64,000 nucleotides of DNA, from the NCBI RefSeq assembly GCF_032108445.1, contig NZ_CP134876.1, positions 2,356,001 through 2,420,000 on the forward strand, in the 5' to 3' direction. Of the stretch, positions 6,756 to 15,050 are shown piece by piece. This DNA comes from Micromonospora halotolerans. GTDB lineage: Bacteria; Actinomycetota; Actinomycetes; Mycobacteriales; Micromonosporaceae. Position numbers and translations under genes: made by a program. Every line of letters starts with the position of its first letter. Position 1 is the stretch's first letter. The notes under the pieces were generated by a model. It made no database searches and was not told where the DNA came from. It worked only from the letters and a program-made list of their open reading frames with translations.

Positions 6756-6785
6756 GCTGATGTTCTGCCATTGAACTACACCCGC
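6712..6785 (-). tRNA. tRNA-Gly(CCC)
   Basis: The minus strand folds as a complete tRNA: acceptor GCGGGTG/CACCCGC, D arm, anticodon stem TCAGC/GCTGA with loop TTCCCAA giving anticodon CCC, and T arm CGGG-TTCGATT-CCCG with encoded CCA (6714-6712). It reads GGG codons. A TACAGT -10-like hexamer lies 11 bp upstream (complement of 6796-6801). Confidence 0.95.
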
Positions 6786-7008
6786 AGGCGGCACCACTGT
6801 ACAGGAGGTCACCACCTCCGTGCACCCAGGTACCCCCGCTGCCGCCGACGCATCGACCGAGCGCGACGCTCCGGGGCTACCAGGAAGAAGTTTCCTCACG
6901 GCAACATATGGTCGTTCTCAAATCCGTCGATCGGATGTAACGTCTCCTCCACGTTCTCCGACCGGGCGTGACATACCCCCTGTCGCGCCCGCAGAAAGAG
7001 GTGGGCCC

Positions 7009-7992
7009 ATGGGACTTCGTCCCAACCTGCTGACCCGGCGTACCGCCGGCGTCGCGTCGACGACCCTCGCGCTGCTGCTCAGCACCGCCGCCGTAGGCGT
7101 CGTCCCCGCAGCTTCGGCCTTCTCGGCCGCCCCGTCCGGCTCCTGCGCCGAGCCGGCCGATGTTCACTCCGACGCCCGGGTCAAGAAGGGCGGACACGCC
7201 AAGCTGGACCCGAACGCGCTGACCGCCAAGCAGGTCCGCGAGCGCGACGCCGACCTCACCGCGGCGCTGCGTGAGCGGGCGAACTTCCGCGCCGGCGCCG
7301 GGGCCACCCCGCTGGCCACGGTGACCATCCCCGTCGTCGTCCACGTCATTCAGCGGGACAGCACCCGGGCCGGCGGCAACATCCCGGACTCGATGGTGAC
7401 CCAGCAGATCGCCGTGTTGAACACGGCGTACAGCGGTGGTACCGGTGGCGCCGCCACCGCCTTCAGCTTCCAGCTGACCAAGGTGCACCACGTCACCAAC
7501 GCCGCCTGGTACCCGATCGTCGAGGGCTCCTCCGCCGAGCGCTCGATGAAGACCTCGCTGCGCGAGGGTGGCAAGAACATGCTCAACATCTACCTGGGCG
7601 AGCTCAGTGACGACCTGCTCGGCTGGGCCACCTTCCCGCAGCGCAAGCTCAACAGCATGGACGGCGTGGTCGTGCTGAGCGAGTCGCTGCCGGGTGGCAC
7701 CGCGACCAACTACAACCAGGGCGACACCGGCACCCACGAGATCGGCCACTGGCTGAACCTCTACCACACCTTCCAGGGTGGGTGCTCCGGCTCGGGTGAC
7801 AGCGTCTCCGACACCCCGGCCGAGGCCTCGCCGGCCTACGAGTGCCCGACCGGTCGCGACACCTGCACCGGCACCGGCAAGGACCCGATCACCAACTTCA
7901 TGGACTACACCTACGACTCGTGCATGTACCAGTTCACCGCTGGTCAGGCGAGCCGCATGCTGACCGCCTGGAACGCCTACCGCGCGGCCTGA
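7009..7992 (+). CDS. secreted zinc metalloprotease (M43/pappalysin-like)
   Basis: This 327-residue protein has a Sec signal peptide (cleavage likely after the ASA around residue 37), a pro-region to about 100 and a catalytic domain. The zinc motif is H243-E-I-G-H247 with the third His at 253, followed by a Met-turn NFMDY (Met298). The GC-rich C-terminal half with paired Cys (CSGSGD, YECPTGRDTC, SCMY) and FTAGQASRML at the end is typical of actinomycete M43 proteases. At the usual Gly of HExxHxxGxxH there is Asn250. Start ATG 7009 has AAAGAGG 8 bp upstream. The gene stands alone after tRNA-Gly and probably encodes an extracellular protein-degrading enzyme. Confidence 0.85.
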   Translation: MGLRPNLLTRRTAGVASTTLALLLSTAAVGVVPAASAFSAAPSGSCAEPADVHSDARVKKGGHAKLDPNALTAKQVRERDADLTAALRERANFRAGAGATPLATVTIPVVVHVIQRDSTRAGGNIPDSMVTQQIAVLNTAYSGGTGGAATAFSFQLTKVHHVTNAAWYPIVEGSSAERSMKTSLREGGKNMLNIYLGELSDDLLGWATFPQRKLNSMDGVVVLSESLPGGTATNYNQGDTGTHEIGHWLNLYHTFQGGCSGSGDSVSDTPAEASPAYECPTGRDTCTGTGKDPITNFMDYTYDSCMYQFTAGQASRMLTAWNAYRAA

Positions 7993-8011
7993 CCGCCGCG
8001 CACCACGCGCC

Positions 8012-8044
8012 GGCGCCGGTCCCGTCCTCGGACGGGCCGGCGCC
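8012..8044. terminator. bidirectional terminator hairpin
   Basis: GGCGCCGG..CCCGTCC-TCGG-ACGGG..CCGGCGCC forms a strong stem with one bulge between two convergent genes. Confidence 0.65.
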
Positions 8045-8079
8045 GCCTCTGTTCGGGCCGGAACCCACCGGGTACGGGG

Positions 8080-8625
8080 TCAGGCCGCCGAGCGGCGGGT
8101 GTCGAAGCCGTGCCGGCCGCGCCGGCCTTCCGGGGCGAGCGGGTCACGCCGGGCCGGGGCGTTGGCCCCCGGGTCGAGCCAGACGCGCACCTCGGGCCGG
8201 CCGGTGCCGGGGCTGGCCACCTGGTCGCGCCGGGTCAGCATCGCCGCGTCGACGGTGAACTCGAACAGCCGCCAGTCGCCCTGCGGCGCGGCGCGGCCGA
8301 TCCGGGCCACCCGGGCGACGGTCGCCGGGTCGGTCACCGGGATGGCCCGGCCGGCCACGTAGGCCTCGTCGTCGCTCTCCTCCGGCGGGAAGGAGTGCAG
8401 CGCGTAGCGGCCGTCGCGTTCGAGGTCGCGACGCTTGGGCGAGTCGATGACGAAGCACCAGAGCCCGTCGTCGGTGATGACCGGGGAGACCGGGTGCACG
8501 CGCGGGCCGCCGTCGGCGCGGACCGTGGCGAGGTAGCCGAAACCCGGCCCGTACTGCTGCAACAGGAGGCGGATCTCGTCGGCGAGTCGAGGCTCGTCGG
8601 CGGCGAATTCGGACCAGGAAGCCAT
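8080..8625 (-). CDS. PNPOx-fold (split-barrel FMN/F420-binding) protein
   Basis: This 181-residue protein of the pyridoxamine 5'-phosphate oxidase-like fold carries GFGYLATVRADGGPRVHPVS, the first barrel strands and cofactor-binding loop, then LWCFVIDSPKRRDLERDGRYALH and a C-terminal strand RLFEFTVDAAML. Actinobacteria use such barrels as F420- or FMN-dependent reductases or heme-binding proteins, so the substrate cannot be assigned. Start ATG 8625 lies only 12 bp from a LexA-like palindrome (8638-8653), which would sit in its promoter. It is divergent from dcd. Confidence 0.75.
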   Translation of the reverse strand: MASWSEFAADEPRLADEIRLLLQQYGPGFGYLATVRADGGPRVHPVSPVITDDGLWCFVIDSPKRRDLERDGRYALHSFPPEESDDEAYVAGRAIPVTDPATVARVARIGRAAPQGDWRLFEFTVDAAMLTRRDQVASPGTGRPEVRVWLDPGANAPARRDPLAPEGRRGRHGFDTRRSAA

Positions 8626-8637
8626 GCGGACATTCTA

Positions 8638-8653
8638 TCGAACAGGTGTACGA
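8638..8653. promoter_or_regulatory. LexA (SOS) box-like palindrome
   Basis: TCGAACAGGTGTACGA matches the actinobacterial SOS operator (TCGAAC-N4-GTTCGA) at all but one arm position. It lies between the divergent starts of the PNPOx-fold gene (12 bp away) and dcd (50 bp away), so LexA could control either or both. Confidence 0.6.
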
Positions 8654-8703
8654 AGATGTAGTCCGACACGCAGGTCACCCGTACCGGTCGCTATGGTGTT
8701 CCG

Positions 8704-9282
8704 ATGCTGCTCTCCGACCGCGACCTGGTCTCCGAGATCAAGGCGGGCACGCTCGCGCTGGAGCCCTTCGAGCCCACGCTGGTGCAGCCGTCCAGCATCG
8801 ACGTCCGTCTGGACCGGTTGTTCCGGGTCTTCAACAACCATCTCTACACGCACATCGACCCGTCCGTGCAGCAGGACGATCTCACCTCGATGGTGGAGGT
8901 GCCCGAGGGCCAGCCGTTCGTGCTGCACCCGGGGGAGTTCGTGCTCGCCTCCACGCTGGAGGTGATCTCGCTGGGCGACCAGCTCGCCGGGCGCCTGGAG
9001 GGCAAGAGCTCGCTGGGCCGGCTCGGCCTGCTCACCCACTCGACCGCCGGCTTCATCGACCCGGGCTTCTCCGGTCACGTCACGCTGGAGCTGTCCAACG
9101 TGGCGAACCTGCCGATCACGCTCTGGCCGGGCATGAAGATCGGCCAGCTCTGCATCTTCCGGCTCTCCTCGCCGGCCGAGCACCCGTACGGCTCGGCGGT
9201 GTACGGCTCGCGCTACCAGGGTCAGCGCGGCCCGACCCCGAGCCGCTCCTGGCAGAGCTGGCGCACCTGGCCGACCCGCTGA
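8704..9282 (+). CDS. dcd: dCTP deaminase (probably bifunctional, dUMP-forming)
   Basis: This 192-residue enzyme converts dCTP to dUTP and, in the actinobacterial and archaeal bifunctional class, on to dUMP, feeding thymidylate synthesis and limiting uracil in DNA. The signature [20 protein letters not shown] with the catalytic Glu of TLEL is complete, preceded by [16 protein letters not shown] and followed by [15 protein letters not shown]. Full length compared with family members of about 190 residues. Start ATG 8704 comes directly after a TATGGT-like -10 element, so translation may be close to leaderless. A candidate LexA box 50 bp upstream would fit damage control of nucleotide pools. Confidence 0.95.
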   Translation: MLLSDRDLVSEIKAGTLALEPFEPTLVQPSSIDVRLDRLFRVFNNHLYTHIDPSVQQDDLTSMVEVPEGQPFVLHPGEFVLASTLEVISLGDQLAGRLEGKSSLGRLGLLTHSTAGFIDPGFSGHVTLELSNVANLPITLWPGMKIGQLCIFRLSSPAEHPYGSAVYGSRYQGQRGPTPSRSWQSWRTWPTR

Positions 9283-9303
9283 CCGACCGGCAGGCCGGAG
9301 CGG

Positions 9304-9336
9304 CGCAGGGGCCCCCGCGGCGCGGGAGCCCCTGCG
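9304..9336. terminator. terminator hairpin after dcd
   Basis: CGCAGGGGC-CCCCGC-GGC-GCGGG-AGCCCCTGCG forms a long stem between the convergent dcd and NlpC/P60 genes. Confidence 0.7.
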
Positions 9337-9342
9337 GACCGG

Positions 9343-10380
9343 TCAGCCCGGGCGGCCGTAGCTGTTGATCTGGCCGTCGTCGACGCGCTTCATCGTGATC
9401 GGCTTGCCGGACTGGGAGGCGTGCACCACCCAGCCGTCACCGACGTACATGCCGACGTGGTGCAGGTCGCTGTAGTAGAAGACGAGGTCACCGGCGCGCA
9501 ACTCGCTCCGGCTCACCCGCCTGGTCACGTCGTGCTGCTGCCGGGCGTTGTGCGGCAGCGAGACGCCGGCCTTGGCCCACGCCGCCATGGTGAGGCCCGA
9601 GCAGTCGTAGTGGTCCGGGCCGGCGGCGCCCCAGACGTAGATCTTGCCGATCTGGGCGCAGGCGAACTTGACCGCGACGCCGGCCGGGCCACCGGGGTAG
9701 CCGGCAGGGCAGGGCGCCGGGCGCAGCGGACCGCCGCCGCCGTTGCCGTAGACCTTGAGGCGCAGCTTCTGGAGCTTGACGATCTCGGCGTCGATCTGCT
9801 TCTTCTTGGCCGCGAGCTGGGCCTCGGTGCGCGACAGCTCGGTGATCATCTCGTCCAGCGGCTGCTTCTTGGCGGCGAGCTGGTCGCGCAGCTCGGCGAC
9901 GGTCCGCACCTGCTCCTGCTGGCGGTTCGCGAACCGGTCGAGCAGGGCGAGGCCGTCGACCAGCTCGCTCGGCGACCGGCTGCCCAGCAGCGCGTTGACG
10001 GTGGAGAGGTTGTTGTCGCCCTTGTAGGCGTCGGCGGCGAGCCCACCCACCTGGCCGAGGGCGGCGTCCACCCGGGCCTGGAGCGGGGCGATCTGCTTGC
10101 CCAGCGCGGCGGCCTGCTTCCGCTTGGCGGCGAGCTGCTCGCGCGTGGCGTTGACCTGTTCGATGACCGGTTCGAGCTTGTTCCAGTCCTGGTCGATCTG
10201 GCGCTCGATCTCGGTGACCGACGGTTCGGCGTGTGCCGCCGTGGCGCCGCCGGTCAGGACGACGGCCGCGCCGACCAGGGCGGCGAGGGCGGTGGTGCAA
10301 CGGGACCAGCGGGAACGCGGCGCAGCCGTCGATCGGTCGAACGACCGGACCGACGGTGGCCGCGGGGCATGGTGTGCCAC
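9343..10380 (-). CDS. secreted NlpC/P60 peptidoglycan endopeptidase (RipA-like), paralogue 1
   Basis: This 345-residue secreted protein cuts the peptide stem of peptidoglycan. A basic N-terminus and signal segment (about 27-51, ending AHA) precede a long alpha-helical coiled-coil region (55-215: IERQIDQDWNKLEPVIEQV, AQLAAKKKQIDAEIVKLQKL) and an NlpC/P60 domain (about 235-345). The catalytic Cys is in HYDCSGLT (near 260), the His in HHVGMYVG (near 308) and the third polar residue in VVHAS. Domain order matches RipA-type hydrolases of actinobacteria. A c-di-AMP riboswitch lies in its 5' leader, linking expression to that second messenger. Paralogue 2 is 3.5 kb away. Confidence 0.9.
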   Translation of the reverse strand: MAHHAPRPPSVRSFDRSTAAPRSRWSRCTTALAALVGAAVVLTGGATAAHAEPSVTEIERQIDQDWNKLEPVIEQVNATREQLAAKRKQAAALGKQIAPLQARVDAALGQVGGLAADAYKGDNNLSTVNALLGSRSPSELVDGLALLDRFANRQQEQVRTVAELRDQLAAKKQPLDEMITELSRTEAQLAAKKKQIDAEIVKLQKLRLKVYGNGGGGPLRPAPCPAGYPGGPAGVAVKFACAQIGKIYVWGAAGPDHYDCSGLTMAAWAKAGVSLPHNARQQHDVTRRVSRSELRAGDLVFYYSDLHHVGMYVGDGWVVHASQSGKPITMKRVDDGQINSYGRPG

Positions 10381-10407
10381 CGGGCTTCCGTACTCCTTCT
10401 TCCTGGC

Positions 10408-10555
10408 CGCCTACCGGGTTAGCTGACGGGTTCGGGCGGGAAGGGAGGCGCCCTACCGCAGTGACTGCGGATTCACCCCAGTTACCTGGGTCCCCGGCTC
10501 GCCCGGAGGCGACTCGGCGGTGTCGGACCGTCACCACCCGGGTTGGACGGTGAAG
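10408..10555 (-). promoter_or_regulatory. ydaO-yuaA (c-di-AMP) riboswitch
   Basis: The leader of the NlpC/P60 gene, read on the minus strand, carries the conserved blocks of the ydaO aptamer in order: GAGTCGCC, CCGGGGACCCA, CTGGGGTGAATCCG, GGTAGGGCGCC and CCCGAACCCGTCAGCTAACC followed by GGTAGGCG. In actinobacteria this class usually precedes cell-wall hydrolase genes and switches expression off when c-di-AMP is high. The remaining part of 10381-10753 holds the divergent promoters of this gene and of the amidase gene. Confidence 0.85.
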
Positions 10556-10753
10556 CTCGCGGCCGACGATTGACCAGAGTAGAGAGCGTCGTTATCGTTC
10601 CGCAACCCAGGACGCCGTGACACTCCGTACGGCCTACCTGCCCGGAATGAAGGATTTCTTCACACGAGATTACTTGGCGGAAAGGTATTGACCCGGAGGG
10701 TGCGCGGGGTGAGGGTGAGGACGCAGTGACCCCCATCCCTGTCTGGAGGTTCG

Positions 10754-12793
10754 ATGCACCTCTCACCCCCGCCGTCGGGCAGACGGATGCTGCTGGCAGC
10801 AGCCGTCGCGGCTGCCACCGCACTCGTGGCGACCGGCCCGGTGGCAGCCCAACCGCTCACCGCCCAACCCGCCAGCGACCGCCAGGATCAGTACGCCGCC
10901 GCCGCGACGGAGTACGGCGTGCCGCAGAGCGTCCTGCTCGGCGTCTCGTACCTGGAGTCGCGCTGGGACACCCACCCGGGCCAGCCGAGCACCAGCGGCG
11001 GCTACGGCCCGATGCACCTCACCGACGCCCAGCACGTCCTCGCGACGCCGGCCAGCGGCCACGTCAGCGAGGACGAGGACCCGCGGGGCGACGACTCGCG
11101 GCCGCTCACCCTCAACCCGGCCACCGCGGCCGCACCTGCGGAGGACGTGCTGCCGCAGGCGTCCCTGCAGACGCTCGACGCCGCCGCGGCGCTCACCGGC
11201 CTCGCCGAGGAGACGCTGCGCACGGACGCGGCCGCGAACATCCGGGGCGGGGCGGCGCTGCTCGCCTCGTACCAGAAGCAGTTGGGCTCGCCGGTCGGCG
11301 CCGCCACCGACCCGGCGGCCTGGTACGGCGCGGTGGCCCGCTACTCCGGCGCGGACACCGAGGACGCGGCGGCGGCCTTCGCCGACGAGGTCTACGACCA
11401 GCTCGGCCTGGGCGCGGCCCGGACCACCGACGACGGCCAGCGGGTGACCCTGGCCGCCACCGCGGTGAAGCCGGACCAGTCCGGGCTGCACCGGCTCGGG
11501 CTGCGCCGGGCCGAGCGGCCGGACGGCCTGGAGTGCCCGGTGCGGCTCGCCTGCGAGTGGATCCCCGCGCCGTACGAGGAGTATTACATCCCCAAGACCA
11601 AGACCTGGGACTACGGCAACCACGACATCGGCAACCGGCCTGCACAGCAGAAGCTCGAGTACATCGTCATCCACGACACCGAGGGCTACTTCGGCCCGAG
11701 CGTGAACCTGGTGAAGGACCCGACCTACCTCGGCTGGCACTACACGCTGCGCTCGGTGGACGGCTACGTCGCCCAGCACATCAAGGCCAAGGACGTCGGC
11801 TGGCAGGCGGGCAACTGGTACGTCAACGCCAAGTCCATCGGCATCGAGCACGAGGGCTTCGCCGGGCACGGCACCTGGTACACCGAGGCGATGTACCGGG
11901 CCTCCGCCAAGCTGGTCCGCCACCTGGCGCTGCGCTTCCAGATCCCGCTGGACCGGCAGCACATCATCGGCCACGACAACGTCCCCGGCACGGTCGCCGG
12001 AACCGTGGCCGGGATGCACTGGGACCCGGGCCCCTACTGGGACTGGTCGCACTACTTCGACCTGATGAAGGCGCCGTTCCGGTCCACCGGGAACGCGCAC
12101 ACCGGCCTGGTCACCATCGACCCGGACTTCGCCGCCAACCAGCCGGCCTTCTACGGCTGCAACCAGCAGCCGCCGGGCGTCCCCGACCCCGTGCCGCCGG
12201 CCGCCCCCTGTCCGCTGCGCGGCTCGTCCGCGGTGATCCTGCACACCGCGCCGAGCGCGACCGCCCCGCTGGTCAACGACCTCGGGCTGCGCCCGAACGG
12301 CACGCCGGACACCATGTACATCTCCGACCACGGCGCCCGCGCCTCGGCCGGTCAGACGTACGCGGTGGCCGACGTGCAGGGTGACTGGACGGCGATCTGG
12401 TACCTCGGCCAGAGGGCCTGGTTCTACAACCCGGCCTCGGCGCCGACCGCCAAGTGGTCGACGGGCTTCGTGGTGACGCCCAAGCCCGGGAAGACCACCA
12501 TCCCGGTCTACGGCCGCGCCTACCCGGAGAAGGAGGCCTACCCGGCCACCATCCCGTTCCAGGGTGTCTCCCCGCTCCAGTACACGTTCTCGGCCGGCCA
12601 GCGGTACACGCTCGGCGGCGTCCTCCCGAGCGAGTACTACCGGGCGGTGTCGTTCGACGGTTCGGCTCCGGACGACCGGACGGTGGTCCGTGGCGACACC
12701 AAGTACGTGCAGATCCAGTTCGGCCACCGGATCATGTACGCGAACCTCGACGACGTGCAGATCCTCCCGTCCCCGATCGGCGCGCCCAGGTAG
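10754..12793 (+). CDS. secreted N-acetylmuramoyl-L-alanine amidase (Amidase_2), multidomain
   Basis: This 679-residue protein has a signal peptide (12-33), an N-terminal lysozyme-like segment (about 45-220: AATEYGVPQSVLLGVSYLES, YGPMHLTD), an Amidase_2 domain (about 295-450) and a long C-terminal region with no recognised fold. Zinc ligands are visible as the His of VIHDTEG and the His of IIGHDNV, with HYTLRS, GWQAGNWY and GIEHEG of the family. It should cleave the bond between MurNAc and L-Ala, or act on related muropeptides. ATG 10754 follows GGAGG by 5 bp. It lies between two NlpC/P60 genes, forming a cell-wall hydrolase group. Confidence 0.85.
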   Translation: MHLSPPPSGRRMLLAAAVAAATALVATGPVAAQPLTAQPASDRQDQYAAAATEYGVPQSVLLGVSYLESRWDTHPGQPSTSGGYGPMHLTDAQHVLATPASGHVSEDEDPRGDDSRPLTLNPATAAAPAEDVLPQASLQTLDAAAALTGLAEETLRTDAAANIRGGAALLASYQKQLGSPVGAATDPAAWYGAVARYSGADTEDAAAAFADEVYDQLGLGAARTTDDGQRVTLAATAVKPDQSGLHRLGLRRAERPDGLECPVRLACEWIPAPYEEYYIPKTKTWDYGNHDIGNRPAQQKLEYIVIHDTEGYFGPSVNLVKDPTYLGWHYTLRSVDGYVAQHIKAKDVGWQAGNWYVNAKSIGIEHEGFAGHGTWYTEAMYRASAKLVRHLALRFQIPLDRQHIIGHDNVPGTVAGTVAGMHWDPGPYWDWSHYFDLMKAPFRSTGNAHTGLVTIDPDFAANQPAFYGCNQQPPGVPDPVPPAAPCPLRGSSAVILHTAPSATAPLVNDLGLRPNGTPDTMYISDHGARASAGQTYAVADVQGDWTAIWYLGQRAWFYNPASAPTAKWSTGFVVTPKPGKTTIPVYGRAYPEKEAYPATIPFQGVSPLQYTFSAGQRYTLGGVLPSEYYRAVSFDGSAPDDRTVVRGDTKYVQIQFGHRIMYANLDDVQILPSPIGAPR

Positions 12794-12813
12794 CAGCGGC
12801 GACGCTCGACGGA

Positions 12814-12845
12814 AAGGCCCCCGGTCCAGGTGGACCGGGGGCCTT
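12814..12845. terminator. bidirectional terminator
   Basis: A perfect 14-bp stem, AAGGCCCCCGGTCC and its complement, with a 4-nt loop between convergent genes. Confidence 0.85.
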
Positions 12846-12864
12846 CTCGTGGCTCGGGGACGGG

Positions 12865-13881
12865 TCAGGTGACCCGGACGAAGCCGGCGAGCGGTTGGGT
12901 GCTGATGCTCGACACCTGGACCGGCTTGCCGGTCCGTGGCGCGTGCACCATCACCCCGTTGCCGAGGTAGAGCCCGACGTGGTGCAGGTCGCTGCCGAAG
13001 AAGACGAGGTCACCCGGTCTGGCCTCGGAGCGGGAGACCTTGCGGCCCTCGTTCCACTGTGCACCGGTGAAGTGGGTGAGCGAGATGCCCGCCGCCTTGT
13101 AGGCGTACTGGGTGAGGCCGGAGCAGTCGAACGAGTTCGGGCCGGTGGCGCCCCACACGTACGGGTCGCCGACCTGCGCGCACGCCGTCCTGATCGCGGT
13201 GCGCGCGGCGCTGCTGACCACGCCGTCGATCTTCGGGCAGCCGGCCGGCCGGATCGAGGTCACCGGCAGCATGGCCGTGAGCCGCTTGATCTCGGAGTCG
13301 ATCTGCTTCTTCTTGGTCGCCAGCTCCTTCTCCTGCTTGAGCTCGGTGGCGATCAGCGCGTCCAGCTTCTGCTTCTGCGCGTTGTACTTGTCCCGGACGG
13401 CGAGCACGCCGGCGATCTGCTTGCGCTGGTCGTCGGCGAGCCGGTCGAGGATGACCAACTGCTCGGCGAGGGTGCCCGGCCGGGTGCTCACCAGCAGGGC
13501 GCCCATCTCCTGGGACGGACCCTGGATGTAGTAGCGGGCGGCGATGTCGCCGACCTTGTTCATGGCGAGCGCCGACTCCAGCTCCAGCGGCACCATCTTC
13601 TTCTGCAGGTCCGCGGACTTCTTCTTGTTGACCTTGAGCTGGGAGCGGACCTTGTTGTACTGCTCGATCGTGGGTTCGAGCTTCTCCCACTGCTTGTCGA
13701 TCTGCGCGTCGATCTCGTCCACGGACGGCGCCGCGTGCGCCGGGGCCGCGAGCATCCCGGCGCCGACCGCGACGGCGGCGACCACGGTGAGGAGACGGCG
13801 TACCACCCGGTGGAACCCGGCGGGACGGCCGGGCGACTGGCTCGGGGCGTGACGTTCAGGGGGCATGGTTGCCACCGGCAC
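12865..13881 (-). CDS. secreted NlpC/P60 peptidoglycan endopeptidase, paralogue 2
   Basis: This 338-residue protein has the architecture of the protein at 9343-10380: signal peptide ending AHA, helical region (VDEIDAQIDKQWEKLEPTIE, KKKSADLQKKMVPLE) and NlpC/P60 domain. The catalytic Cys is in SFDCSGLT, the His in HHVGLYLG and the third residue in VMVHAP. The two proteins share many positions in the NlpC domain (PYVWGA.GP, RSE.R.GDLVF..SDLHHVG). No c-di-AMP aptamer is seen in its leader, so the paralogues are probably regulated differently. ATG 13881; an upstream promoter must lie in 13882-14045, which holds no other gene. Confidence 0.9.
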   Translation of the reverse strand: MPVATMPPERHAPSQSPGRPAGFHRVVRRLLTVVAAVAVGAGMLAAPAHAAPSVDEIDAQIDKQWEKLEPTIEQYNKVRSQLKVNKKKSADLQKKMVPLELESALAMNKVGDIAARYYIQGPSQEMGALLVSTRPGTLAEQLVILDRLADDQRKQIAGVLAVRDKYNAQKQKLDALIATELKQEKELATKKKQIDSEIKRLTAMLPVTSIRPAGCPKIDGVVSSAARTAIRTACAQVGDPYVWGATGPNSFDCSGLTQYAYKAAGISLTHFTGAQWNEGRKVSRSEARPGDLVFFGSDLHHVGLYLGNGVMVHAPRTGKPVQVSSISTQPLAGFVRVT

Positions 13882-14045
13882 GGACTCCTTTGCAACCGAC
13901 CGCCGGGCGCCTCGTGAGAGGGAAGATCGAGGCAGACGACCCGCAGCGGTCGGTGCCCCACATTAGGGAAGGCACGGGGGTGGAATCAAGGCGACGTTCA
14001 GTTCAATCACGTCTGCGCAACCGCTTGCACACCAAGGGTATTCGT

Positions 14046-15050
14046 TCACTTGCCAACGATTGCCGTCAATACGTCGTCGAGTGTCACCACACCGAGGGGT
14101 CGACGGCCGTCGCTCACCAGCACCATGTGCCGGCGCTCGCGGCGCATCGAGAGCAACAGGTCGGCCAGCGTACGGTCGGGCGGCACCACGGCCAGCGGCC
14201 GGTAGATGTCGGCCGGCACCGGCGCCCGGCGAGTGGCGCCCGAGTAGCCCAGCACGTCCTTCACGTGCACGAATCCGAGCACCCGGCGGGTGGACCGCTG
14301 CACCACCGGGAAGCGGGACCGGCCGGTGCGGGTGGCCAGCACCTCCAGCGACGCCGGTGAGACGTCCTCGGCCACCGTGGTCACCGTCGACCAGGGTTGC
14401 AGGGCGTCGGCGGCCGTCCGGCTGTGCAGGGCCAGCGCGCCGGTGATCCGGGCGTGCTCCTCGGCGTCCAGCAACCCCTCGGTACGCGCCTGCGAGACCA
14501 GCCCGGCCAGTTCCTCCGCGGTGAACACCGTCTTCACGGCGTCGGTCGCCTCCACCCGCCACAGCCGCAGCACCTGCCGGGCCGACCACTTCATGGCCAG
14601 CAGCAGCGGCTTGGTGGCCAGGCAGAAGGCGAGCATGGCCGGGCCGAGCCAGAGCGCCGACGGCTCCGGACCGGCCAGGGTGATGTTCTTCGGCACCATC
14701 TCGCCGACCACGGTGTGCAGGAAGACCACCACGCCCAGGGCGATCACGAAGGCCACCGGGTGCACCGCCGAGGCGGGCAGGCCGAGCGCCTCGAACGGCG
14801 CCTCCAGCAGGTGGGCCAGCGCCGGCTCGGCGATCGCGCCGAGGCCCAGCGAGCAGACCGTGATGCCGAGCTGCGCCCCGGCGATCATCAGCGGGATCTG
14901 GTTCATGGCCGAGAGCGCCCACCGCGCCCGCTTCGAGGTCGCCGCCAGCGGTTCGAGCACCGTACGGCGGGAGGCGATCAGGGCGAACTCGCTGCCCACG
15001 AAGAAGGCGTTGCCGAGCAGCAGCGCCAGGGCCACCAGCAGCTCACTCAC
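14046..15050 (-). CDS. CNNM/DUF21 membrane protein with CBS pair (hemolysin C family), second gene
   Basis: This 334-residue protein has an N-terminal CNNM (DUF21) transmembrane domain (LLVALALLLGNAFFVGSEFA, IAGAQLGITVCSLGLGAIAE, VVVFLHTVVGEMVPKNITL) and a CBS pair (about 200-330: FPVVQRSTRRVLGFVHVKDV, HMVLVSDGRRPLGVVTLDDV). The family includes CorC-like and CNNM proteins linked to magnesium or cobalt transport; older annotations say hemolysin. The GTG start at 15050 overlaps the stop of the upstream paralogue by 8 bp, showing translational coupling. A C-terminal CorC/HlyC domain is absent here but present in the partner. Confidence 0.85.
   Translation of the reverse strand: MSELLVALALLLGNAFFVGSEFALIASRRTVLEPLAATSKRARWALSAMNQIPLMIAGAQLGITVCSLGLGAIAEPALAHLLEAPFEALGLPASAVHPVAFVIALGVVVFLHTVVGEMVPKNITLAGPEPSALWLGPAMLAFCLATKPLLLAMKWSARQVLRLWRVEATDAVKTVFTAEELAGLVSQARTEGLLDAEEHARITGALALHSRTAADALQPWSTVTTVAEDVSPASLEVLATRTGRSRFPVVQRSTRRVLGFVHVKDVLGYSGATRRAPVPADIYRPLAVVPPDRTLADLLLSMRRERRHMVLVSDGRRPLGVVTLDDVLTAIVGK

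Noticed and set aside
9421..10422. Long open frame on the plus strand opposite the first NlpC/P60 gene (333 codons)
   Set aside because: It is antisense to a clear NlpC/P60 gene and its product is low-complexity (Val/Gly/Asp-rich), a GC-rich shadow.
10763..12727. 654-codon frame on the minus strand opposite the amidase gene
   Set aside because: Antisense shadow of a gene with intact amidase motifs; the product is Arg/Val/Gly-rich without domains.
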